From the IMG/VR virus record IMGVR_UViG_3300020171_000469, positions 1-25,526 of that record: a stretch of 25,526 nt of DNA; one strand, given 5' to 3'. The stretch is from a virus. Below the pieces are notes generated by a model. The model was not told where the DNA came from. It ran no database searches and was given only the letters and a program-made list of their open reading frames with translations. This document shows, piece after piece, positions 14,326 through 22,215 of the stretch. Position numbers and translations under genes: made by a program. Within the stretch, counting starts at the first letter, position 1, and each line of letters opens with the position of its first letter.

Positions 14326-15006
14326 ATGACAGAGGAGCAAAAAAAGACAGGAGATGTTCTAGAACCCAAAGCACCAGAGGGAACATCTGTAGCGCCACAA
14401 CCCTTGACGGAGGAGCGAATAGCCCAACTCTTTGATGCACGGCTTGAAAAAGTGAACCGAGGATTCCAGAGTACAAAAGATATGGGTCTTGCGGCACTCC
14501 AGAGAGAGACACAGGCGCTTAAAGAAAGTTACGGCTCTCTCTATCAAAGATTCCAGGAATTAGACCCCGAAGCAGCAAGAACGATACAACTAGAGTCAAA
14601 GACGAAAGAGTATGCGGAGCGAGAGAGACTAGAGGGACTGACCAAGTTTGACCAGGACTTCCATGGTAGTCTGAGAGAGTTCATTACGAGTTTAGGATTA
14701 GACCCGGATGATTCAAATATAGACTGGGCGAAGGATAACCCAAATTACCTGGAGAAGCATAAGAAAGTCCTGAGTTCCGTTACCAATCTTCACAAGAAAA
14801 GGCAAGGGGACATGGAAAAGAAGATGACTCAGCAAATCAAGGACACTGAAGCAAAGTTGCGGAAGGACTTGGGGATTGACTCAGTTGACACAGGGGCTGC
14901 GATAGGGACTAATACCAACTTTAAGAAGGCACAGCAAGCCTTCATTGATGACCCAAGTATAGAAAACAGAGACCGATTGGAAGAGGCAAGAAGACAAAGG
15001 AAATAA
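14326..15006 (+). CDS. Capsid scaffolding protein
   Basis: A 226-residue, highly charged, mostly helical protein placed directly before the major capsid gene, as scaffolds usually are. It is rich in Glu, Lys, Gln and Arg with no cysteine. The N-terminus is disordered (about 1-25), the middle forms long coiled-coil helices (about 26-110 and 140-180), and the end is charged (ENRDRLEEARRQRK), like the capsid-binding tails of known scaffolds. The ATG has AGGAGGT seven bases upstream, one of the strongest ribosome binding sites here, in line with high expression. The scaffold directs procapsid assembly and is then lost or cleaved. The call rests on composition, size and neighbour. Confidence 0.78.
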   Translation: MTEEQKKTGDVLEPKAPEGTSVAPQPLTEERIAQLFDARLEKVNRGFQSTKDMGLAALQRETQALKESYGSLYQRFQELDPEAARTIQLESKTKEYAERERLEGLTKFDQDFHGSLREFITSLGLDPDDSNIDWAKDNPNYLEKHKKVLSSVTNLHKKRQGDMEKKMTQQIKDTEAKLRKDLGIDSVDTGAAIGTNTNFKKAQQAFIDDPSIENRDRLEEARRQRK

Positions 15007-15015
15007 GGAGATAAA

Positions 15016-15900
15016 ATGGCTATTACGACAACTACTGTAATGGCCGATACGGTTCCAACGATACTTGAAAAGGCCAGGTTCACAGAACAGTTCATTGCCG
15101 AAATGAGTAGATTGGTGTGGAAGATAACCAAGAAACTCCATGATGGCAAGAATGTGAATATCCCGTATTTTGGAATTGTGACGGCCAAAGCATTGACTGA
15201 GGGTGTTGATAACGCTGTTTCCGAGACTATGAGTGACACCCTGGTTACGATCACCCCCGGTGAGGTCGGATGTAAACTCATCCTGACCGATAAACTTGTC
15301 AGAGACGACAACGAGGACATCAAGGCGGCTGCGGGACGGATTCTGGGCAATGCAATGGAGGTCAAGAAAGACACAGACCTCTTGGCATTGTTCTCGTCTG
15401 CCTCTACTACCCTGGGTGGTGGTGGTGTAGGTACTATGGGGGTTGTGGCTGCTGCCAGAGCTATCCTGAAAGGTTGCCCTGTAAGCTCTGGTGGGCCTGC
15501 GCCTGGTAAACTGGTGTATGTCTTGCATCCCTATGTCTCCCTGGACTATGTGGACATCTTGACACCACTGGGCCCAACAGCAGGTACGACCTCTCAGCAA
15601 CCTGGTGGAGAAATGACGGATGATGTTCTACGGAACTACGGCATTGGCAAGATGTTCGGGATGCCATTGATTGAGGACGGCAATATCACGGCTGCTGCCG
15701 GAACCTGTCATGGTGGCATATTTGCTACTGGCGAAGGTGGGGCGATAATCCTGGCCACGGCAAAGGAATGGGACGTAGAAGCAGAACGAGACGCATCCCT
15801 TCGAGCCACTGAACTCAACATTGTGGGTGAATACGGCGTTGGGTATTACCTGAATACCTGGTGCGTAGACATGAACCAAGATGCTGCGTTGCCTGGTTAA
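15016..15900 (+). CDS. Major capsid protein (HK97-fold type)
   Basis: A 294-residue protein begun by ATG after AAGGAG, 9 bases after the scaffold stop. It opens MAITTTTVMADTVPTILEKA, then VWKITKKLHDGKNVNIPYFG, a helix-rich segment, and a Gly-rich region. The segment KLVYVLHPYVSLDYVDIL and the end (NIVGEYGVGYYLNTWCVDM) match the pattern of many phage N4-gp56-like/HK97-fold capsid proteins. It should form the icosahedral shell. There is no N-terminal delta domain long enough for HK97-like self-scaffolding, in agreement with a separate scaffold gene. The order scaffold, capsid, decoration-like protein supports the call. Confidence 0.85.
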   Translation: MAITTTTVMADTVPTILEKARFTEQFIAEMSRLVWKITKKLHDGKNVNIPYFGIVTAKALTEGVDNAVSETMSDTLVTITPGEVGCKLILTDKLVRDDNEDIKAAAGRILGNAMEVKKDTDLLALFSSASTTLGGGGVGTMGVVAAARAILKGCPVSSGGPAPGKLVYVLHPYVSLDYVDILTPLGPTAGTTSQQPGGEMTDDVLRNYGIGKMFGMPLIEDGNITAAAGTCHGGIFATGEGGAIILATAKEWDVEAERDASLRATELNIVGEYGVGYYLNTWCVDMNQDAALPG

Positions 15901-15915
15901 GGGAAGGAGAAAACA

Positions 15916-16692
15916 ATGAGTTACCCATGTTTGGTATTCGGAAGTTTCGGAGATGAGAAGGCAGCTTCATCCACCAAGATAGGCAGTCTGCCTCTTGGTA
16001 CTAGGATGATGCTGCCTGATGGCCGATTGTTTGCCCATGCCAGAGCATCGGCTACTGCCCTGGTTGCTGGCTACCTGTATCAAGGTGAGGCTGGAGGTAG
16101 TGATAACATCAGGAACATGGCTGTTCAAGCGGCTGCAGCCATCGGGGCGCTCCAGGTCAAGTTGACGTTGGGAGCTACCACTGCTACCACCAAAGACTCG
16201 TTTGCAGATGGCTTCCTGTATGTGAACGATGCTACGGGTGAAGGTCATAACTACAAGATTAAGGGTAATAACGCGGCTGCTGTCAGCACTACGGCTACCT
16301 TTGACTTGTATGAGAATGACGGAATCCTGGTAGCGTTAGAGGCTGGCACATCTGAGGTGGGAATCAGGAAGAGTCCCTTTGACAAAGTCCTGCTCAAGAC
16401 CGCTGACACGGTTCACGTCCACAGCTATGCGGGCGTGGCGACAAGGGCAGTCCTGGCCAACTACTACTGCTGGCTTCAGAGGAAGGGTGAGTGCGCCGTG
16501 TTCGTGGATGGGACATGGCTTCTGGGTGCTGGCTTAGTAGCTTCAACTACCAGTGCTTGTGCGGGTATGTTGACACCAATTCTCGCTAACAGTGCAAACG
16601 CTGAACCGGAACTTATAGAGGTTTTGGGCCGGTGTATCTCGGTGGGTTCAAGCACTGAATACGGGCTGGTCGAACTGATGTTACCGTTCTAA
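15916..16692 (+). CDS. Capsid-associated structural protein (decoration-like)
   Basis: A 258-residue Ala/Gly/Thr-rich, beta-rich protein with GGGAAGGAGAAAACA before the ATG, 15 bases after the capsid stop. Its pattern (LPLGTRMMLPDGRLFAHARA, then GYLYQGEAG, GEGHNYKIKGNN and ANYYCWLQRKGECAVF) is that of a structural protein seen, from memory, directly downstream of the capsid gene in many short-tailed environmental phages. It may decorate the capsid surface. There are no enzyme motifs. The gene is followed by a strong hairpin, and the three genes 14326-16692 look like one highly expressed unit. Confidence 0.65.
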   Translation: MSYPCLVFGSFGDEKAASSTKIGSLPLGTRMMLPDGRLFAHARASATALVAGYLYQGEAGGSDNIRNMAVQAAAAIGALQVKLTLGATTATTKDSFADGFLYVNDATGEGHNYKIKGNNAAAVSTTATFDLYENDGILVALEAGTSEVGIRKSPFDKVLLKTADTVHVHSYAGVATRAVLANYYCWLQRKGECAVFVDGTWLLGAGLVASTTSACAGMLTPILANSANAEPELIEVLGRCISVGSSTEYGLVELMLPF

Positions 16693-16702
16693 AGCGAGCA
16701 AT

Positions 16703-16729
16703 GAGAGGGGGGAGAAATCCCCCCTACTC
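16703..16729 (+). terminator. Strong GNRA-capped hairpin after the capsid genes
   Basis: AGGGGGGA and TCCCCCCT pair as an 8-base stem closed by a GAAA tetraloop (16714-16717). A further GAG/CTC pairing extends it past a one-base bulge. No T run follows, so it is not a classical intrinsic terminator. It may protect the 3' end of the abundant capsid mRNA or be a processing or weak termination site. The glycosyltransferase ribosome binding site lies just downstream. Confidence 0.55.
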
Positions 16730-16753
16730 TAATAAATAGAAGGAGGCTACATT

Positions 16754-17656
16754 TTGGACGAACAGGTGTTACCCATGAGTATGGACACGCAGGAAAAGCT
16801 GATTGACATAGTTGTGCCTACGCATAACCATCTGGAACTAACAATAACCTGTATGCAGAATCTTTACGAACATACCAGGACACCTTTCCATCTCATTGTT
16901 GTAGACGATTCAACGGATGGTTTAACACACCGTTACTTTGCACAACTCAAGAAGGAGAAAAAGAATATCACCTTTATCCATTCCAATACGCCATACAAAA
17001 GTGGCAATCAGTTCTTTAACATTGCTTTTCAGCATACTCAGAGCAAGTTTGTTGCTACGGTAATGAATAGCAACAAAGTAGAACCAGACTGGGAAATTGT
17101 TGCCCTGCATCTCATGGAGAGAGACCCCAAAATTGGAATCATCGGGTTCAAGAATATTTTCCCTGATAGGACAATAGAAAGTGCTGGAATCAGGATCGTC
17201 AAATTCCTACCCACAGATATGGGAAGGGGTCAATGTAGTCACAGATTGTCCAACACCTATGAATGTGATGCAGTCCAATGGGCATTCTGTTTACTACGAA
17301 AAGAGGCCATCCCAGTCTTAGAGGAGGATGTCTACAATGGCTTTCGAGGATGGGATGACATAGATAACTGCCTCGTAATGAGACGAAATGGATGGAACAT
17401 TCTGTATTGTGGCTTAGGCGTGGCCTTCCATGAACCAAGAGCTACCAGAGGGGATAACAGTCAGAAAGCAGCTTTGGAGAATGCTCAGAACAGGGAGATG
17501 TTTTTCAAACGATGGGGTATGTGGGTTGACTTTAAGAAGGACAATCCCCAGGCTCAAGAACTACTTCCCGATTACCCAAAGAGTGCCCCGGTTATGAAAG
17601 CACCAATGCCTAGTGCTACCTCACCTATACCTGAAAGAGTATTGGTGAAAGTGTAA
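16754..17656 (+). CDS. Family 2 glycosyltransferase (GT-A fold)
   Basis: A 300-residue protein begun by TTG, seven bases after a perfect AGGAGG; the first ATG (16775) has no ribosome binding site. The GT2 start motif is DIVVPTHNHLELTITC, with the nucleotide-binding LIVVDDSTDG. The acceptor-side motif GWDDIDNCLVMRRNGW contains the expected catalytic Asp pair, followed by the conserved His in VAFHEPR. The usual LNNDT metal-binding motif reads MNSNK (104-108), with Asn107 where the Asp is expected. It should transfer a sugar from a nucleotide-sugar to an acceptor, perhaps the virion or a host glycan. It has no membrane segment. The C-terminal 50 residues are Pro/Lys-rich. Placed between capsid and tail genes, it may glycosylate a structural protein, an inference. 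Confidence 0.85.
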   Translation: MDEQVLPMSMDTQEKLIDIVVPTHNHLELTITCMQNLYEHTRTPFHLIVVDDSTDGLTHRYFAQLKKEKKNITFIHSNTPYKSGNQFFNIAFQHTQSKFVATVMNSNKVEPDWEIVALHLMERDPKIGIIGFKNIFPDRTIESAGIRIVKFLPTDMGRGQCSHRLSNTYECDAVQWAFCLLRKEAIPVLEEDVYNGFRGWDDIDNCLVMRRNGWNILYCGLGVAFHEPRATRGDNSQKAALENAQNREMFFKRWGMWVDFKKDNPQAQELLPDYPKSAPVMKAPMPSATSPIPERVLVKV

Positions 17657-18084
17657 TGGCTATTGAAGTAACGGAGCAAAAGAAGATAGAACTGGAAGCC
17701 GCCGGTTATGGACTGAATGGGTATATAGGTGGCTTACCCAGAAAGACCTACTATACTCCAGATGGGAGAGTCATCAAGGCTATCCCCAGTGTAAGAGAAT
17801 ATGTCTTGAAGCGAGATGGCAAGGTTATCGAGAAAGGTGTTAGAGATGCTAACCTGGATAAAGGATGGCTGGAGACAAAACCCGCAGTGTTAAAGCCCTA
17901 CTGCAAAGGCTGTGACCGATGGCATGATACCGAGGCAGAGATAGCAGGCTGCATAATGCACACAAAGGCTTTTATAGATTCTGAGGAAGCCAAAGCCAAG
18001 AAGCAAGAGGTTGATGAAATGGACGATCTTAGAACTGAGATAGCTGAATTGAGAGAACTGGTCAAGAAACTGGGGGTGAAGTAG
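17656..18084 (+). CDS. Small zinc-binding coiled-coil protein
   Basis: A 142-residue protein whose ATG overlaps the glycosyltransferase stop (TAATG). Residues 20-60 form a small beta-type domain (GYIGGLPRKTYYTPDGRVI). Cys83, Cys86, His90, Cys99 and His102 make a compact metal-site candidate (C-x2-C-x12-C-x2-H, with a further His inside). Residues about 105-142 are a charged coiled coil ending in a leucine-repeat (ELRELVKKLGVK). No family recognised. Coupling with the glycosyltransferase suggests co-expression; a virion or assembly role is possible. Confidence 0.6.
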   Translation: MAIEVTEQKKIELEAAGYGLNGYIGGLPRKTYYTPDGRVIKAIPSVREYVLKRDGKVIEKGVRDANLDKGWLETKPAVLKPYCKGCDRWHDTEAEIAGCIMHTKAFIDSEEAKAKKQEVDEMDDLRTEIAELRELVKKLGVK

Positions 18085-18345
18085 ATGGGGAAGTTCTTCA
18101 ACGAAAAACTAATGCACCTCCACAAAATCCCCTTGAACCAAACGGGTATGAAAGATAATCCTGTAGAGAAGATGAGGCAAGAGTTCTTAAAGGAGCAACA
18201 TGCCAAGACTATTGATAGCCCGAAGACCGAAGAGGAGGGGATTGCTCCTCTCTATGTCAGGGAGTCGAGCAAATCCGAGCCTGCTGTTCCCACTAGACGG
18301 GGTAGACCGAGGGGAACTGGACGAACTCATAAGAGCAATACTTGA
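18085..18345 (+). CDS. Hypothetical 86-residue protein with AT-hook-like tail
   Basis: Its ATG follows the previous stop with no gap (TAG-ATG). The first 45 residues are amphipathic and charged; the C-terminus is disordered and carries RRGRPRGTGR, which has the GRP core of an AT-hook DNA-binding motif. It overlaps the following ORF by 146 bases in another frame, which is unusual, so either its end or the next gene's start is wrong, or both frames are used. No family recognised. Confidence 0.5.
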   Translation: MGKFFNEKLMHLHKIPLNQTGMKDNPVEKMRQEFLKEQHAKTIDSPKTEEEGIAPLYVRESSKSEPAVPTRRGRPRGTGRTHKSNT

Positions 18346-18553
18346 AAAGGGTGGAGTAACAGACGAGGCTACCGTAAACAAGATAGTCGAGGAAGCGGAG
18401 AAGGATAGCGAAATGAGGATAAAGGTAGCCGAAGCCCGGGCAGAAATGAGACGGCTAATGGCAATCAGAGCAGGCGGTGGCAAGTTAATGAGTGTAGGTT
18501 ATCGCAAGTGGAAGCAGGTTTTTTACCCGGCAGTAATAAAAACTAAGATATAA
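18200..18553 (+). CDS. Hypothetical helical protein (start uncertain)
   Basis: Open from ATG 18200 with AGGAG four bases upstream, to TAA at 18551-18553, 117 residues. The part from about residue 34 on (DRGELDELIRAILEKGG, then charged helices and a basic end YRKWKQVF) looks like a genuine helical protein. The first 33 residues are Arg/Leu-rich and look like out-of-frame translation. TTG 18242 and ATG 18254 are alternative starts, which would shorten the overlap with the previous gene. A frameshift fusion with that gene is also possible. No family recognised. Confidence 0.5.
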   Translation: MPRLLIARRPKRRGLLLSMSGSRANPSLLFPLDGVDRGELDELIRAILEKGGVTDEATVNKIVEEAEKDSEMRIKVAEARAEMRRLMAIRAGGGKLMSVGYRKWKQVFYPAVIKTKI

Positions 18554-18562
18554 GTGAATCAA

Positions 18563-18581
18563 GGTAGCCGCTGCGGCTGCC
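18563..18581 (+). other. Short hairpin in the leader of the tail module
   Basis: GGTAGCCG pairs with CGGCTGCC (one T-G pair) around a CTG loop, in the 51-base gap before the next gene. No T run follows, but the next ribosome binding site (GGGGGA) lies about 10 bases downstream. It may be a processing or translational control site. Confidence 0.4.
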
Positions 18582-18604
18582 AACTCTAAAAGGGGGAAAA
18601 ACAA

Positions 18605-19246
18605 ATGGCAGACATCGGACAAACAGACCAAATCCTAATCACAGGTCGCCTCGCTTACGGGTGGGATGGCACCAACGCCTATCCAGTCCTTGTTGATAGT
18701 GCCAGACATCTCCAAATTGACATCGTTAGTGGAACATTAAACGGAGCATTACCCGCTGGTACTGCTGTTATTGGTGGGGTTATGCCTCCTATTGTAGAGG
18801 TAATCCATCACCCTTTTGGCAAAGGCAGTCTGATCTCAGGCGGAGACCAGACCAGCGCAGGAACTACTACTGCAAGCACCGTCATGGTTGCCGTAGAAGC
18901 CGTAACTATCAATCAGCCAGCGAATTACACACTTTATGAGATAGAGATGGGATTGATGGGGCAAACCAATGCCAGTGCTACTACTGCCGCCACTAAATAC
19001 GCATGGCAAGCTAGTGATGCAGGGACAGCGTGGCAAGCCCTTTGTGCCGACCAGACAGCTTCTACAGCATCAACAGCCTATGTAGATACACTGAACATGA
19101 GTGGTAGATTTGCACCTGCCGGTAGCTTCTTAGGTGCTGGTTCAACCTTCGTGGTAAGAATGGTAATAGAAGCTGCCGATACCACCATTACAGCAGGTGG
19201 GAAGACAAAGGCTTCGAGTTATATCGTTTGTAGATACCGAAGATAG
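18605..19246 (+). CDS. Beta-rich structural protein (tail/virion)
   Basis: A 213-residue Ala/Thr/Gly-rich protein with GGGGGAAAAACAA before the ATG. It is of low charge and beta-rich, with a Tyr/Arg end (SYIVCRYRR), typical of phage virion proteins. No enzyme motif, signal or membrane segment. It starts the adhesion/tail gene group and precedes a LamG-like protein by 8 bases, so it is probably part of the same structure. Tail or head-fibre subunit is possible; the family is not recognised. Confidence 0.55.
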   Translation: MADIGQTDQILITGRLAYGWDGTNAYPVLVDSARHLQIDIVSGTLNGALPAGTAVIGGVMPPIVEVIHHPFGKGSLISGGDQTSAGTTTASTVMVAVEAVTINQPANYTLYEIEMGLMGQTNASATTAATKYAWQASDAGTAWQALCADQTASTASTAYVDTLNMSGRFAPAGSFLGAGSTFVVRMVIEAADTTITAGGKTKASSYIVCRYRR

Positions 19247-19254
19247 GGGGGAAT

Positions 19255-19929
19255 ATGATTACCCCTGCTGATTTGAAGGCAGAGAGATATATCCTGTCAC
19301 CAAGTTGTGCGTTATATCTTCCCCTGTGGAAGCAAGGCGGAGCTTCCCTTGTTTCTAGTGATGCCTATGGGCATACCTGCACTGTTTACGGTGCTCTCTG
19401 GACTCCCCAGGGTAGAAGTTTTGATGGGGATGACTATATTAACATCCCCGCTAGTGCTTCTTTAACTCTAACAACAAAACTTACTTGGGAAGCATGGATG
19501 AACTTAACAGCAAACCCACTAGCGGGACAATATCCTTTTATTATGGGGCATCGTGGTGGGGGAAATCGACCTTGTATGTATATTGTCCCGCTAACATCCA
19601 TTGCCCACATAAATTTAGCGGTAGGAGTGACAGATGTTGATGTAATAATCGGAAATATAGGGCTTGGGAGTTGGAAGCATCTAGTAATGACCTACGATGG
19701 AGACTTGGGGTCAGCCAACATTAAGACCTATCTTGGTGGAGTATTCCAAAATAGTGGAGACCAACCAGGAAGTTTAGCAAACACAAATACGAATCTACAA
19801 CTTGGGGCTGATACTTGGTATGGCAATTACCTAAACGGCCGCATTGGTGAAGTGCTCATTTGCAATCGAGTCTTCAGTGCGGCTGAAATCCAGCACAACT
19901 ATCTGGCAACAAAATGGAGATATGTCTAA
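19255..19929 (+). CDS. LamG / concanavalin-like jelly-roll protein
   Basis: A 224-residue protein with a GGGGGA ribosome binding site before the ATG. Nearly the whole chain matches the LamG-like fold: CALYLPLW at the start, RSFDGDDYINIP, then LTWEAWMNL, GLGSWKHLVMTYDG and the closing LNGRIGEVLICNRVFSAAEI with a terminal NYLATKW. In this fold, beta sheets bind sugars or other ligands, and phages use it in fibres and capsid-surface proteins. It has no catalytic motif. It is followed without gap by the next gene. A role in binding host surface glycans is inferred from the family and position. Confidence 0.85.
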   Translation: MITPADLKAERYILSPSCALYLPLWKQGGASLVSSDAYGHTCTVYGALWTPQGRSFDGDDYINIPASASLTLTTKLTWEAWMNLTANPLAGQYPFIMGHRGGGNRPCMYIVPLTSIAHINLAVGVTDVDVIIGNIGLGSWKHLVMTYDGDLGSANIKTYLGGVFQNSGDQPGSLANTNTNLQLGADTWYGNYLNGRIGEVLICNRVFSAAEIQHNYLATKWRYV

Positions 19930-20154
19930 ATGGCACTTATAAGATTTACTCTTGACCTTGCAATCCCTAAAGTGGTCTACGATGCAATCCCAACGGCAAC
20001 AAAAACCGCTATCCGAGACAAGATAAGGCAACTCAAAGCCCTTGCTGTCAAAATCAACGAAGGTGCAAGCAATGAGGAAATGACTGTAACGGCCAAGTAT
20101 CATATTTGCCACCATGATGAAGGGAAACCTTGTGAGCCGGAACAGGACATCTAA
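19930..20154 (+). CDS. Hypothetical 74-residue protein
   Basis: An ATG immediately after the LamG-like stop opens 74 codons. The N-terminal two thirds are helical (AIPTATKTAIRDKIRQL). The end carries His and Cys residues (YHICHHDEGKPCEPEQDI), a possible metal site. Its stop directly precedes the next ATG, so the four genes are read as one unit. No family recognised. Confidence 0.6.
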   Translation: MALIRFTLDLAIPKVVYDAIPTATKTAIRDKIRQLKALAVKINEGASNEEMTVTAKYHICHHDEGKPCEPEQDI

Positions 20155-21444
20155 ATGAGCACGTCATTACTCAATGTTCTCATAGCTTTGAATAAAGAAA
20201 TAGCAGACGACTGGGCTGGAACTACCACCAGTAGTGGCTCGACAACAAAGACTACCGTTGTTGATACCGCGCTCATGGCAAAGGCTAATGACTGGATAAC
20301 AGACGATTGCTTTGACTTTATCACCTCTGCTGGTAGCACTCAATATGAGGAACGCAAAATCTCCAGTCTGGACAACACAAATGGAACTCTTACGGTTTTA
20401 GCTCATACGGCAACTATAGCTGCCAGTGCAACATATCAGGTTCATAGGTTATTTTCAGCCAGCGCCAAACGCACGGCTTTGATAGACGCAGCCAAACTCT
20501 GTTACCCCTTCATTCATAAGCAGATAAGGGATGAGAGTTTAACTATTGGGAACTGGCTCAGGGATGGCGATTTTGAGTATAACTGGTCTTCGACTGCTGC
20601 TCATACCTACTGGAAGGTTAGCAATACCGCCAATGTGACTATTGAAGAGACCACTACTGCGCCTTACTTCAAACGTGGTGCTACAAGTCTGAAATTAGCG
20701 GGTTCTGCTGGTTATCTCTACCAGAGCAATACTGAAAACTCTGGCCTTATGAACTTGGCAGACAATACGGTGACGGTCACAGCCGAAGTATGGGGGGATA
20801 CTGCCAGTGACTTGAGGGTAGCAATAACCGATGGCGCGGCCACTACCTATTCAAGTTATCATACAGGTGCAAGTGGCTTTGAAAAGTTGACTGTCACGGC
20901 TGACATGGCTACCTATCCTTCTGCGATAAGTGTCAGAGTCTACAGGGCGAGTTCTACCTCTGTGGCCTATGTGGATGACATCAGGCTTTACGGACCCGAC
21001 AGAGCTAAACTCTACATAACCGACCTGGGGCTTAATCTCGATTACCCGATTGAAGTGTTTGAATCCTCGGATGAGAACATAAATCTTGAACCCTGGATAC
21101 CCATACGGGATTACTCTATTGGCTCTGATGGCTATATCTATCTTGAGGAAGGAACAAGAAACTATCGAGTCAGGATAACCGGTAGGAACTATCTTGACTT
21201 CCTAGTCTCCAACGTAGCCTCGACAGCATGGACGGCCACGATTGCATTGAATGAGCCTCAGATAAGAGTTCTTGTGGCTCAGGCAATCTGCTATCTATAT
21301 GAGCAGATGGCACTTCCCAACTTTACTTCGGGGGACAGGCAGGCTTATGCCCAAGCTCTAACTTACTGGCAAGGTAAGTTAGCTGAGAGACAATCACGCT
21401 TCGGAATGAAACTCCCACCTATTAAAACCAGATGGGGTATCTAG
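20155..21444 (+). CDS. Adaptor-like virion protein with an inserted carbohydrate-binding-type domain
   Basis: A 429-residue protein. Residues 1-130 (LIALNKEIADDWAGTTTSSG, ITDDCFDFITSAG, YQVHRLFSAS, then an amphipathic helix) resemble the N-terminal domain of phage neck/adaptor proteins. Residues about 137-280 look like a CBM4/9-type jelly roll: DGDFEYNW, GATSLKLAGSAGYLYQ, and the closing AYVDDIRLYG. Residues 285-429 resume a virion-type fold and end in helices (QIRVLVAQAICYLYEQMALP). Insertion of a lectin-type module into a neck protein would place a glycan-binding surface on the tail junction. The fold assignments are by pattern only. No enzyme motif is seen. Confidence 0.6.
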   Translation: MSTSLLNVLIALNKEIADDWAGTTTSSGSTTKTTVVDTALMAKANDWITDDCFDFITSAGSTQYEERKISSLDNTNGTLTVLAHTATIAASATYQVHRLFSASAKRTALIDAAKLCYPFIHKQIRDESLTIGNWLRDGDFEYNWSSTAAHTYWKVSNTANVTIEETTTAPYFKRGATSLKLAGSAGYLYQSNTENSGLMNLADNTVTVTAEVWGDTASDLRVAITDGAATTYSSYHTGASGFEKLTVTADMATYPSAISVRVYRASSTSVAYVDDIRLYGPDRAKLYITDLGLNLDYPIEVFESSDENINLEPWIPIRDYSIGSDGYIYLEEGTRNYRVRITGRNYLDFLVSNVASTAWTATIALNEPQIRVLVAQAICYLYEQMALPNFTSGDRQAYAQALTYWQGKLAERQSRFGMKLPPIKTRWGI

Positions 21445-22215
21445 GTGGCACTGACAAACCTGATACCCAAACGCAAGGGGCTTATAGGCGATGTGCCGGT
21501 AGTTACTCCGCCTGACTTATTTACCTTTGGCTCAGGGACAAAAGTCATAGAAGCTCTCAAAAATGCCAATGAAGTTCTAAGGGCATTACAGATCTTCAAA
21601 GGTGTCTACTGGTTCAATAATAATTGGCTCCCAGCAGGGATGATAGATAATGGAGTAGTAGATACAGGTCTTGTGGCATGGGCTGACGATTTAGTTATCC
21701 TTTCCACAGGTGCTAACTCAGGTGGAGTTGCCTATGTAAACAAAGCAGCCAGAGCCTTTGTGGAATATGTTTCTATAGAAGTTAAACCTCACTACTTTGG
21801 AGTATGTGTCACCCCGCAAAGTATCACAAAGCAAAATATTCACTTGGTCTGTGGCGTTATATCGGATAAGACCTCGCCAATAAACTCTGGAATACATATA
21901 GGATTTAAGTGTATTGATGGGGTTATATCAGGAACTGTTGGGGATAGTGCTAACGAAGCTACCGTTATATTGGAAACCCTTACTGTTGGTGGGGGAGACC
22001 TAATTCTAGAGTGTATATTCCGTCCAACTGAGGGGTGCGTATTTTATGTAAATCAAGTTTTCAAAGGCCGCATAAGTGCAACTACGGCAGGTTTCCCCAT
22101 AACTAACCCTTCTGTTACTACCATAGGTGGTATGCTTAATGCCTCAATACATAGCACAGAAGCAGCCAACAAGATTCTATATATCTATACCAGCCGCACC
22201 CTAAGAGAGGAATAA
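21445..22215 (+). CDS. Lectin-like (jelly-roll) structural protein
   Basis: A 256-residue protein with a GTG start directly after the previous stop TAG; a weak upstream ribosome binding site suggests re-initiation. The N-terminus (MALTNLIPKRKGLIGDVPVV, then a helix near 30-50) looks like a virion attachment part. Residues about 70-250 are beta-rich with alternating hydrophobic residues (AFVEYVSIEVKPHYFGVCVT, then DLILECIFRPTEGCVFYVNQ), like a concanavalin/SPRY jelly roll. It may be another receptor- or glycan-binding surface protein. No catalytic motif. Confidence 0.55.
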   Translation: MALTNLIPKRKGLIGDVPVVTPPDLFTFGSGTKVIEALKNANEVLRALQIFKGVYWFNNNWLPAGMIDNGVVDTGLVAWADDLVILSTGANSGGVAYVNKAARAFVEYVSIEVKPHYFGVCVTPQSITKQNIHLVCGVISDKTSPINSGIHIGFKCIDGVISGTVGDSANEATVILETLTVGGGDLILECIFRPTEGCVFYVNQVFKGRISATTAGFPITNPSVTTIGGMLNASIHSTEAANKILYIYTSRTLREE

